Shown one piece after another: positions 1 to 7,954 of a stretch of DNA of 64,000 nucleotides (positions are counted from its first letter, which is position 1; every line of letters starts with the position of its first letter). The notes beneath the pieces are model-generated. The model was not told where the DNA came from. It searched no databases and saw only the letters and a list, made by a program, of their open reading frames with translations. Source of the DNA: an uncultured Rikenellaceae bacterium (GTDB lineage Bacteria; Bacteroidota; Bacteroidia; Bacteroidales; Rikenellaceae); the NCBI GenBank assembly GCA_946486375.1, contig CAMLTW010000001.1, positions 62,001 to 126,000 of the forward strand, in the 5' to 3' direction. A program made the translations under genes and the position numbers.

Positions 1-28
1 TGGAACCTTCCGTAAAAATGAAAAACCT

Positions 29-2743
29 ATGAATGAAATCGATGAAATTTTCGGCGCCGGTCCGTTGACCGTGCCGCTGGGGGAAACCCTGGAGGCGGAA
101 ATCGCCGTCACGGGACGCATCGGGCTGGACGGTGCCTCCGTGACCGACGCGGGGGTGGAGCCAGACGGAACCCTTAGCCTGACCCTCAGCGACGGCCGGG
201 TGTTGAATGCCGGCCGTGTCGTGGGAAAAGCCGGGTTGGCCGGGGTGGCGAGTCCTTCCACCCGTCCTGCCGTTTCGCCGGACGCCCAACTGTATGTGGC
301 CTCCGGCGTCGGCGCTTATGCGCATTTCCGGGATGCGGCGGGGCAGCCTCTGACGATCCGGAAGGAAAACGTCATCGCGTTTTTCTTCAAGCCGGGGAAC
401 CGTTCGTGGTGGGAACGGACGGAGCTGGAAATCGCCCTGACGGATTATGCCCGGACAGCCCAGGTGGAAGCCATCGACGCTCGTTTTACCCGTCGTCGCA
501 CTTCCAACCTTTTCGATCCTTCTGAAATCGATTCCGGCGAATTCTACGGCTGGGACGAAAACCGGGTGCTCGGCAACGAAATCGTGACCGGGCAGGTGAT
601 GCGGAGCGGTTATATTCCGGTGGAGCCGGGGAAAACCTACCGGGTTTTCAAAGCCGGCCTTTACCGGCACAAGCAGTACGGCTATGCGAAAAACGGATGT
701 TTCGACAGCGACCGGAATCCGATCGGCCTGCTTTCGGTGAACGAAGGGGCGGACACGCTCGAATTCACACCGACGGAAGGAACCGGTTTCGTGGTGCTGA
801 ATCTGGATGCGGCGGCCGTAAATCCGGCGTACTATCTGGCGGAGAAGGAGAATTACCGGTATTACGAACCTTATCTGGAAACCCGCGTTACCGAAGAGGC
901 CGCGCCGGAACGGGTGCTGCGTGCGGCGGAGGCGTTCGGCGAGGCGGTGCTTCGGATGGACGGCTTGGCCCGGACGGTCAACGAAAACCGGCTCGACCCT
1001 TCGGCGGTGAATCGGGAAGAGTTTTACGATTGGGGGGTATGCGCGGTGACGGGAAATGCGGAGGTTTCGGGACAGATCGTGCGCAGCGATTACCTTCCGG
1101 TGGAGCCGGGAGCCGCTTATCGAATCCGGAAAGCGGGCCTGTACCGGCATTTTTCACTCGGTTACGACATTCAGGGATATTTCGACACGGACAGGCGGTG
1201 CCTCGGTCTGGCGGAGGTCGCCGAGGCGGAGGAATACATCGAAATCGCCGTGCCGGAGAACCGGTGCATCCGCTTCCTGGTGCTGAACCTGCAGCCCGGT
1301 TTCGCCCCGGAGGAGCTCTATATGGCCCGAAGGGAACGGTATTCGGTCTACATGCCTTACGGCAGGGAAGTGGGGGTGCTTCCCGAAACCCTGACGCGGG
1401 AACCGGATCGGTTGCTGCCCGCTCCGGTTTATCCCGGCGTCAGCCGGAAATTTCCCCGCTTTACCGAAAAGTTCCTGCGGCGAAGGGAAGACGTGACGAT
1501 CGTCGTCACGGGCGGAACGGCAGCGCTCGGCGCAGCGGGATGCACCTTGCGGGAGGACGCTCCATTCCGGCCTCCGTTGCTGGAAGGAAACCACCTGGCT
1601 TCGCTGGTGTTCGACCGATTGAGTGCCGATTGGCCGGGGCAGGAATACCGCCGGTGGGACGCGCCGGGTGTCTTTACGGAAACGGGCGTTTGGAGTACGC
1701 CGGATGCAACGGATATCGAAAGCTACGGCTGGGATGACCGGACAGCGGGGCGGACGGCTCCGGAACGCCTTGCTTCGGCGGCGGGCGCTTCGGTCGCCTT
1801 TTCGGTTCCGGCAGGGATGCGGCGCTGCAATTTCGTTTATCGTTCCGATACGCTGGGCGGCGAATGCACCGTGCAGGTCGGGGAGGGAGACGGCAGGCTG
1901 CAGGCGTGGGACGGGACGGCGTGGCGGGAGGCGAACGGATTCGTCTTTTCGACGCTGGAATTTCCGGCCACGGACACGAAGGGAAACACCACTTTCCAGA
2001 AACGATTGTGCTTTCGGGCGAGGGATGCGGAAAATGCCGATACGTCCGCTTCGGCCAAAACGGTGACCATCGTAAACGGAGCGGAGAGAAAACACTTGTG
2101 CTATTGGGGAATCGAGTATTCGCCGCGGGAATATTTGTTCACGCTGGTGAACGCCGCGCGGGAAGGACACAATTGGAGCACCAATCCGAAAGGGTTGGGA
2201 CGGTATCAGGACAACGACATCTGGGGATTCGCTCCCGATCTGCTGCTGGCGGAAATCACCACGGCCGGATGGGAGGGCGACCGGCTCGGTTCGGGATATT
2301 TGCCGCAATATTTCGCCGATTCTCTCGCTTCGTGGTATTTCAATGTCTGGGAGAACAATGGGGCTTCGATTCCGGTGCATGGCGCCGACACTCCGGGCTG
2401 GGAAATGATCCTGTTTCAGCCGCCGTTCGGACTGTATGCGGAAAATCACGATGCGTCGGGCGATCCGGCGACGGCTGTCCGCAGCAACGGCGATATCGTG
2501 ACCGTCCGGGACAACTACGATGCGGTGGCTGCCCGTATGCTTTCGGAGTATGCCGCATATGCCTTTGCGGACATTTCGCGGTTTGCGGCGGAAGCGCTCG
2601 GAAAACGGTACGGCAACCTCCGGGACGGCCTGACGGGGAGCGGCCCGGAAGGGGCTACCCTGACGGCGGACGGGGTGCACCCGAACGATACCGGTCATCG
2701 GTTTATGGCCCGGTATGTGCTGCCGTTTTTCGACTTTTTGTAG
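29..2743 (+). CDS. Phage-tail-like SGNH-fold protein with two tandem modules
   Basis: A protein of about 904 residues. Residues 1-75 are rich in repeated Gly/Asp, like phage tail adhesins. Two homologous modules follow (about 158-285 and 319-445), both with the pattern Y-x-P-V-E-P-G-x-x-Y-R and G-L-Y-R-H. The rest looks like an SGNH/GDSL hydrolase core interrupted by a beta-rich insert; the end carries D-x-x-H (D881, H884), the usual Asp-His pair. The expected GDS nucleophile block reads T-G-G-T-A-A (about 494-499), so the catalytic Ser may be missing. The frame is open to the window's left edge, so the ATG at 29 may be internal. A different frame ends TGA at 30-32, overlapping this ATG. The role could be a tail or adhesion protein, or a carbohydrate esterase relative. 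I am fairly sure of the fold and unsure of activity. Confidence 0.6.
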   Translation: MNEIDEIFGAGPLTVPLGETLEAEIAVTGRIGLDGASVTDAGVEPDGTLSLTLSDGRVLNAGRVVGKAGLAGVASPSTRPAVSPDAQLYVASGVGAYAHFRDAAGQPLTIRKENVIAFFFKPGNRSWWERTELEIALTDYARTAQVEAIDARFTRRRTSNLFDPSEIDSGEFYGWDENRVLGNEIVTGQVMRSGYIPVEPGKTYRVFKAGLYRHKQYGYAKNGCFDSDRNPIGLLSVNEGADTLEFTPTEGTGFVVLNLDAAAVNPAYYLAEKENYRYYEPYLETRVTEEAAPERVLRAAEAFGEAVLRMDGLARTVNENRLDPSAVNREEFYDWGVCAVTGNAEVSGQIVRSDYLPVEPGAAYRIRKAGLYRHFSLGYDIQGYFDTDRRCLGLAEVAEAEEYIEIAVPENRCIRFLVLNLQPGFAPEELYMARRERYSVYMPYGREVGVLPETLTREPDRLLPAPVYPGVSRKFPRFTEKFLRRREDVTIVVTGGTAALGAAGCTLREDAPFRPPLLEGNHLASLVFDRLSADWPGQEYRRWDAPGVFTETGVWSTPDATDIESYGWDDRTAGRTAPERLASAAGASVAFSVPAGMRRCNFVYRSDTLGGECTVQVGEGDGRLQAWDGTAWREANGFVFSTLEFPATDTKGNTTFQKRLCFRARDAENADTSASAKTVTIVNGAERKHLCYWGIEYSPREYLFTLVNAAREGHNWSTNPKGLGRYQDNDIWGFAPDLLLAEITTAGWEGDRLGSGYLPQYFADSLASWYFNVWENNGASIPVHGADTPGWEMILFQPPFGLYAENHDASGDPATAVRSNGDIVTVRDNYDAVAARMLSEYAAYAFADISRFAAEALGKRYGNLRDGLTGSGPEGATLTADGVHPNDTGHRFMARYVLPFFDFL

Positions 2744-2766
2744 GGAACGTTACCCTGAGTAAATCA

Positions 2767-2790
2767 GGGACGGGAATCTTCCCGCCCTTG
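2767..2790. terminator. Hairpin between convergent genes
   Basis: An imperfect inverted repeat (AGGGACGGGA / TCCCGCCCT) lies between the SGNH gene and the convergent end of the polysaccharide operon. There is no strong T tract. It probably ends transcription from one or both sides. The rest of 2744-2951 shows nothing recognisable. Confidence 0.45.
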
Positions 2791-2951
2791 TCGTCTTCAG
2801 TACGGATGGGATGACGAATGTTTTTTCACCTTCTTGAACAAGGTTTTCGATGGCATAAACAGAACGGCTGGCCCGGCTCCGGAAGGCGGTGAACGGGTTG
2901 TAAGACGGGCTGTCCGGTGAAACCGGCGTGTTCTTGCGTGTCGCTAACGTC

Positions 2952-4163
2952 TTACCGCATCCTTTTTACGAACCGGAGAAATTCTTCGAACTGGGTTTTG
3001 AAATCGAATGCCTGCCGGGCCGTGTCGAGGCAACGTTTCGACAGATCGTTGCGGTCGTTGCGGGACAGGGCGGCCAGCGCCCGGATGTTGTTTTCCAGCG
3101 CCCGGAAGTTTCCCGGCGGGGAAACGAACCCGATACCGTGGCGCCGGACGATCTCCGCTCCTTCGCCTCCCCCGCAGAATAGCACCGGCAGCCCCGCCGC
3201 CATCGCGTCGAATAGCTTGGACGGAACGGCTCCCGTCAGCGGAACGCTCAGGGGGATCAGAGCGGCGTCGTACCGGGGCAGTATGCGATTCATTTCCGGT
3301 TTCGGAAGCAGTCCGCAGTAGCGTACTGACCGACCCGGATGTTCCCGGATGAATTTCTCGATTTCGGGACGCTGGTTTCCTTCGCCGTAAAGGTGCAGTT
3401 CCGTTTTCAGTTCCGTGAAATTTATCCGACGCAACAGGGAAAGCAAATCCTGCGTCCGCCCCAGCAGACCGGCATAGACGATTTTCAGTTTACAAAAGGA
3501 ATCGTTTTCCGAAAACGCCGTTCCCGGTCCGGAAGCCGCCGTTTCCCGCCGCAGGTTCCGATACAGAAACAACGGCTTTTCGGGAAAAGCGCGACGGATA
3601 CGGTTCAGAATTTCTTCCGACTGGCCCATCACAGCGGTTGCGTGCCGGTAGAGGTATCGCTCCATCCGTTCCGCCAGACGGTAAGCAAGGTGGGAAGGCC
3701 GGATTTTGCCCAGTTCGGCGGGGGTCAACGGCCAGAGGTCGGAGACGTTCAGCAGGATTTTCTTCTTGTAAAGTTTTCCGAAAAGATACAGGGCGGAAAT
3801 AGCTGAGAGCAGCGGTGGCGACTGAATGAGGACGAAATCGTAGCCGATGATTCGCCTGCGATGCGCCCCGAATCCCCAAAGGGCCAGCGCAGCGAACAAC
3901 ATTCCCGGAAGACGGAACAACGGACGGACGGATCGGGAAGGGAGAACGGGGTACCGGTAGACCGCAATGCCTCGGATCGTCTCCCTGCAATAGCTTTTGT
4001 GCCGGTAGGCCGGGAATACTTTTCCGGTCGGGTAATTGGGCAGCGGGGCCAGCACTTCGGTTTCGATTCCCGTTTCCCGCAGCGCAGCCGCCAGTTCGGT
4101 CAGGCGATAGGCGGCGGCTCCCGTTTCGGGAGCGAAAGCGGAGGCGACGATCAGGCATTTCAT
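2952..4163 (-). CDS. Glycosyltransferase family 4, WbuB-like
   Basis: A 403-residue GT-B glycosyltransferase, expected to add a sugar to an undecaprenyl-linked repeat unit at the inner membrane. The N-terminus (M-K-C-L-I-V-A-S-A-F-A-P-E-T-G-A-A) is typical of WbuB-type enzymes. A hydrophobic stretch lies near residues 85-100. The C-terminal donor domain holds the acidic-Gly region around D-A-M-A-A-G-L-P-V-L-F. I chose the ATG at 4163 because it overlaps the upstream heparinase-like stop by four bases (ATGA); an in-frame extension to 4337 would run deep into that gene. It is the last gene of the operon. Donor and acceptor cannot be told from sequence. Confidence 0.85.
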   Translation of the reverse strand: MKCLIVASAFAPETGAAAYRLTELAAALRETGIETEVLAPLPNYPTGKVFPAYRHKSYCRETIRGIAVYRYPVLPSRSVRPLFRLPGMLFAALALWGFGAHRRRIIGYDFVLIQSPPLLSAISALYLFGKLYKKKILLNVSDLWPLTPAELGKIRPSHLAYRLAERMERYLYRHATAVMGQSEEILNRIRRAFPEKPLFLYRNLRRETAASGPGTAFSENDSFCKLKIVYAGLLGRTQDLLSLLRRINFTELKTELHLYGEGNQRPEIEKFIREHPGRSVRYCGLLPKPEMNRILPRYDAALIPLSVPLTGAVPSKLFDAMAAGLPVLFCGGGEGAEIVRRHGIGFVSPPGNFRALENNIRALAALSRNDRNDLSKRCLDTARQAFDFKTQFEEFLRFVKRMR

Positions 4164-5770
4164 GGCTGCGACGTGTTTTTTTCGGTCGGATGAAAAACGA
4201 TGACCGTTTCCAGTTCCTTCCGGAAGGTTAGGACAAGGCGCGTCGCTTTCCGAAACCGGTTGAAGCCGGCGGCGATCCGGACGGTTTCCGTTGCGGCCTC
4301 TTCGGCTCCACGCCATGTGATCGTCGCTTTGTCGCAAACGAACCGGTCTGCATACAACACGCCTTGCTCCGTCTGCAGGTGCAGGCGGGCGACGGGGAGC
4401 AGATTTTTCCGTTTTCCCGGCACCCTGTCCACAATCGTTATCCGGTTTTCCTCGAACCGGAAGGTCCGCTCGTGAACCGCTCCGAACAGACGTTCGTAAC
4501 CGTCATGCGTCGCAGCGAGTTCCCAGAACGTGTCCGTAAGTACCGTGACCCGTGCCCGTCGCCCGACCCGGAAGCCGCCCCATACCTCGCTCGAATCCCG
4601 GTTCCCGACGGTTACCGTGTTGTGGGCTGCGGTGCCTCGTTCGTATTGCCTGCGTGCGTTTTTTTCGTAGGTGGAAACGCCCGTTTCCACCACGAAAGGC
4701 CCGGACGGAAGGCGGACGAGAAACCCAAGGGTGTCGGCGTGGGAATGTCCGGGGTTGTGGCGGGCGGTAAAGCCGCCGATGTCGGTCAGGCATTCATAAA
4801 AAGGGCTTTCGTATTTCCGGTAACCCGATGCGCCCAAAAGGATGGTCTTCGGTGCGATTCCGAGCCTTTCGGCATAGGCGGTCAGTTCATCGAGGGAAGG
4901 AAACGCCTCCGGAACCGAATCGTTGAAAGGCGGCAGGGTGCCGTCCGTCCATGCGACGGCTTTCAGCCATCCCAACATCCGGGAGGCGATGTCCGGCAAA
5001 AGGGCGAGAAAACTTTCGGTTTCGGTAAATGGATTGTTTCTCAACAGGTTGACCGCGTCCAGTATTCGTTCCAGCATCAGGGCGTGATAGGCGGGACATT
5101 GCTCGAAATGGCCCCCGTCGGCAAGAATCTGGGTTCTCAATTCCCGGACGAGTATCCGAACCCCTTTTTGCGACCACGCCCCATTTCGGAAATAGACGCC
5201 GCCCCAGAGCAGGGCGAAACCGTTTTCCAGCAGGTGGTTGCCGCCGAGCCGATATTCGATCCGGCGGGACAGCATCCGGCATTGACCGTACAGGGAGGCG
5301 TCCGCCGCTTCTTTTTGCCGCTTTGTCAGCCGGTCGGCGTGCCGGGACAGGAACCTGATCCAATTGACGATCCGCAAGGAGAGGGGATAAGCTTCGCTGC
5401 CGACCGAACCGTCCCGGAAGTGGGCGATAAACCGTTCTATCCATAGCCATCCCGTACCGAAATCCGCATCCGGTTGCAGGAGCCAGTCCATGTAGTTCAG
5501 GTGGTATGCCCATAATTTGCCATGTCTCACGTCGTTCCAGTCTTGAAACTCATCCGTGACATTCAAAAAACGAAACCGGTTTCCCCGGCGGCACGGACGT
5601 TTGGGAATGTCCGGAAGCAGCCCGACCGGAAAACCCTGCACGCATTTCTGCTCCGGGAGTTTTCGTTCGGGCTTCCGGCGAAGCCCGCTTTCCGCCCGGA
5701 AACGCAGTTGGAAGAAAAGCTGTCGGGGCGTCAGGCGGATCAGCGTATGCCAATAACGGATGAGGTTCAT
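4160..5770 (-). CDS. Heparinase II/III family protein (polysaccharide lyase-like)
   Basis: A 536-residue member of the heparinase II/III-alginate lyase family. The N-terminal alpha-barrel carries G-G-N-H-L-L-E-N (176-183). The C-terminal beta domain has the signature G-H-S-H-A-D-T-L-G-F (341-350) and T-A-A-H-N-T-V (380-386). These Asn, His and Tyr regions are the catalytic elements of the family. No clear signal peptide is seen, which fits the cytoplasmic or membrane-associated members found inside capsule and O-antigen loci. The start at 5770 gives an ATGA overlap with the oxidoreductase stop, and the stop overlaps the next glycosyltransferase. The likely role is modifying or trimming a uronic-acid-containing polymer, though members in such loci are rarely tested. 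Confidence 0.85.
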   Translation of the reverse strand: MNLIRYWHTLIRLTPRQLFFQLRFRAESGLRRKPERKLPEQKCVQGFPVGLLPDIPKRPCRRGNRFRFLNVTDEFQDWNDVRHGKLWAYHLNYMDWLLQPDADFGTGWLWIERFIAHFRDGSVGSEAYPLSLRIVNWIRFLSRHADRLTKRQKEAADASLYGQCRMLSRRIEYRLGGNHLLENGFALLWGGVYFRNGAWSQKGVRILVRELRTQILADGGHFEQCPAYHALMLERILDAVNLLRNNPFTETESFLALLPDIASRMLGWLKAVAWTDGTLPPFNDSVPEAFPSLDELTAYAERLGIAPKTILLGASGYRKYESPFYECLTDIGGFTARHNPGHSHADTLGFLVRLPSGPFVVETGVSTYEKNARRQYERGTAAHNTVTVGNRDSSEVWGGFRVGRRARVTVLTDTFWELAATHDGYERLFGAVHERTFRFEENRITIVDRVPGKRKNLLPVARLHLQTEQGVLYADRFVCDKATITWRGAEEAATETVRIAAGFNRFRKATRLVLTFRKELETVIVFHPTEKNTSQP

Positions 5771-7944
5771 TTCGGGGGAATGTCGATCCAGGTTCTTTGC
5801 CGCAGGGATTCTGCGACTGCCAGCGTCGCCCGCGTAGTGCCGGCCAGCGACTCGAACGGGATCGGTGGCGTTTCCCCTTTGCACAGCGTTTCCTGCAACC
5901 TCAGCAGCAGGGTGCGGTGTCCCTTGTCCTGCCGCGTCCGGTACCTATGGTGGTTTCCCGCCCCGTATGTCCGCAGGCTTTTCCAGTTGTCCAGCACGAA
6001 GACCTTCCCGCCTGAAAAGACTTCGATCCGCTCCTTCGGAAAAGAACGGTGCCCGTTGGAAAAATAGTGGACGGTCGCCCGGGAGCCGTCGGCATGGCGC
6101 ATCAGTATGGAGACGTTGTCCGCCGGGTGCCCGACGGTTTCGCCCAGCCGGTCGGCACAGACCGCAACGATCCGGCTGCCGGTCAGGAAGCCGCAAAGGT
6201 CGATCCAGTGACAGGCTTCCCCGGCGATGCGTCCGCCGCCGGTTTCGGGGTCGTGCGTCCAGTGGTCAGGCGGCAGCGCTCCCGCATTGACGGTGACGAC
6301 GATGTTTTTCGGCAGCGTATCGAGCATTCCCTTCAACCGGACGGCCAGCGGAGCGAACCGCCGGTTGAATCCCGTCGTCAGGGTGATCCCTTCCGGACGA
6401 TTTTCGTAGGCCTCCGTCAGCCGGGAAAGTCCGTCCTCGTCGAGTGCGAGCGGTTTTTCCACGTACACGTGTTTCCCGGCCTTCAACGCTTCCACGGCCA
6501 GCGGGACATGCAGGTCGTGCCGAGTGGCGATCAGCACCAAACCGATCTCCGGATCGTTTAGCATTTCCCGGTAATCGCTCCCGCACACCGGGATCCCGGC
6601 TTTCCGCGCGGCATCGGCGGCGGTCAGTCCCGACCGGGAAACGATGTGTTTGACCGGGATTCGGGCTTCTTTCAGGGCCGGGAGCAGGGTGGAGCGGACG
6701 AAATTTCCGGCTCCGACGATGCCCCAGGCCGTACCGTTCCTGCGGACAACAGTCGTTGCCGCAAAGCCCGGAAAGACGGTAGAAACATCCGGGCGGTTTT
6801 CGACCACAGGGACGGATGCAGGCTGTTTGCCTTCCGCCGCTTCCGGGAAATCCAGCAGAGTGGCCAGGTTTTGACCGGTTTCGATCCGGTCGTAAATTTT
6901 CCGGTAGCCTTCGAGCGGCAGCCGTTCCGAGATCAGGGGACGCACGTCGATCCGCCGGTCTGCGAGCAGTTCCAGCACGGCCTCGAAATTCCGCCGGACT
7001 GTCCAGCGGACGTGTTCCGGGGGATAGTCGTATCCTTTTTCTTCGTACCGGGGATCGTAACGTCCGGGACCATAGGAACGGGAGACTTGAAAAGAAAGCT
7101 CTTTTTCGTAAAAATCCGACCGGCGGAGGTGCAGACCGGCGGTTCCGATCAACACGATCCGGCCCCGTTTCCGGCACATTTGTGCGGCTTGATGAACGAG
7201 TCCGTCGTCCTCCGTCGCTGCGGTCAGAAGGACGGCATCCGCTCCCCTCCCGCCCGTGGTTTCCTGTACGAAACGGACAGGGTCGCTTTTCCCGCCGACG
7301 CGGCAGGTACGGATTCCGACATCCGTCGCCAACCGGATGCGTTCCTCGTCCGGATCGAGGCCGATGACCCGACAGCCGTTGGCCAGCAGCAGGCGCGCCG
7401 TAAGCTGTCCGATCAGTCCCAGCCCGGCTACGACTATGGTTTCGCCGAGGGTCGGGTTGCAGAGCCGGATGCCTTGCAATCCGATGGCGCCGGGCACTGT
7501 AAATGTTGCTTCCTCGTCGGAGACGGAATCCGGTATTCGGACGGTCAGGTTTTCCGGAACACGGACGTACTGGGCATGAGGGCCGTTGGAGACCGCCCGG
7601 TCGCCGACGGCGAACGAATGCACGCCGGCCCCGACAGCGACGACGGTTCCCGCATTGCAGTAACCCAGCGGCAGGGGGGCGTTCAGCTTGCCCTTGACTG
7701 CCCGGAGCGTAGAGGACAGACCGTCGGTACGGATTTTATCGAGCGCCTGTCCGACCTTGTCGGGCTGCTGCCGGATTTTTCCGATCCATCCGGCCCGTCC
7801 GAAACGGACGAGCATCCGCTCGGTACCTGCGGATACCAGCGTGCAGCGGGTGCGGATCAGCACTTCTCCGGGGCCGGGATGCGGTACGGGCACTTCCTCC
7901 AGCAGGGTCTCTCCGGTACGCAGGTTTTGGGTCAGTTGCTTCAT
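5767..7944 (-). CDS. Bi-domain oxidoreductase: zinc-type alcohol dehydrogenase plus Gfo/Idh/MocA
   Basis: A 725-residue fusion. Residues 1-370 are a medium-chain zinc-type alcohol dehydrogenase-like domain with a GroES-like start and the nucleotide-binding G-L-G-L-I-G (174-179). Residues 405-725 are a Gfo/Idh/MocA domain with G-I-V-G-A-G-N-F (408-415) and the family motif E-K-P (496-498). The same fusion is known beside heparinase-like genes in polysaccharide loci, where it is thought to oxidise or epimerise a nucleotide sugar, perhaps a hexosaminuronic acid. Its stop overlaps the heparinase start (ATGA), and it follows the CapK-PHP gene by ten bases, so the group should be co-translated. The exact substrate is unknown. 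Confidence 0.88.
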   Translation of the reverse strand: MKQLTQNLRTGETLLEEVPVPHPGPGEVLIRTRCTLVSAGTERMLVRFGRAGWIGKIRQQPDKVGQALDKIRTDGLSSTLRAVKGKLNAPLPLGYCNAGTVVAVGAGVHSFAVGDRAVSNGPHAQYVRVPENLTVRIPDSVSDEEATFTVPGAIGLQGIRLCNPTLGETIVVAGLGLIGQLTARLLLANGCRVIGLDPDEERIRLATDVGIRTCRVGGKSDPVRFVQETTGGRGADAVLLTAATEDDGLVHQAAQMCRKRGRIVLIGTAGLHLRRSDFYEKELSFQVSRSYGPGRYDPRYEEKGYDYPPEHVRWTVRRNFEAVLELLADRRIDVRPLISERLPLEGYRKIYDRIETGQNLATLLDFPEAAEGKQPASVPVVENRPDVSTVFPGFAATTVVRRNGTAWGIVGAGNFVRSTLLPALKEARIPVKHIVSRSGLTAADAARKAGIPVCGSDYREMLNDPEIGLVLIATRHDLHVPLAVEALKAGKHVYVEKPLALDEDGLSRLTEAYENRPEGITLTTGFNRRFAPLAVRLKGMLDTLPKNIVVTVNAGALPPDHWTHDPETGGGRIAGEACHWIDLCGFLTGSRIVAVCADRLGETVGHPADNVSILMRHADGSRATVHYFSNGHRSFPKERIEVFSGGKVFVLDNWKSLRTYGAGNHHRYRTRQDKGHRTLLLRLQETLCKGETPPIPFESLAGTTRATLAVAESLRQRTWIDIPPK

Positions 7945-7954
7945 GGAAAGAAAG

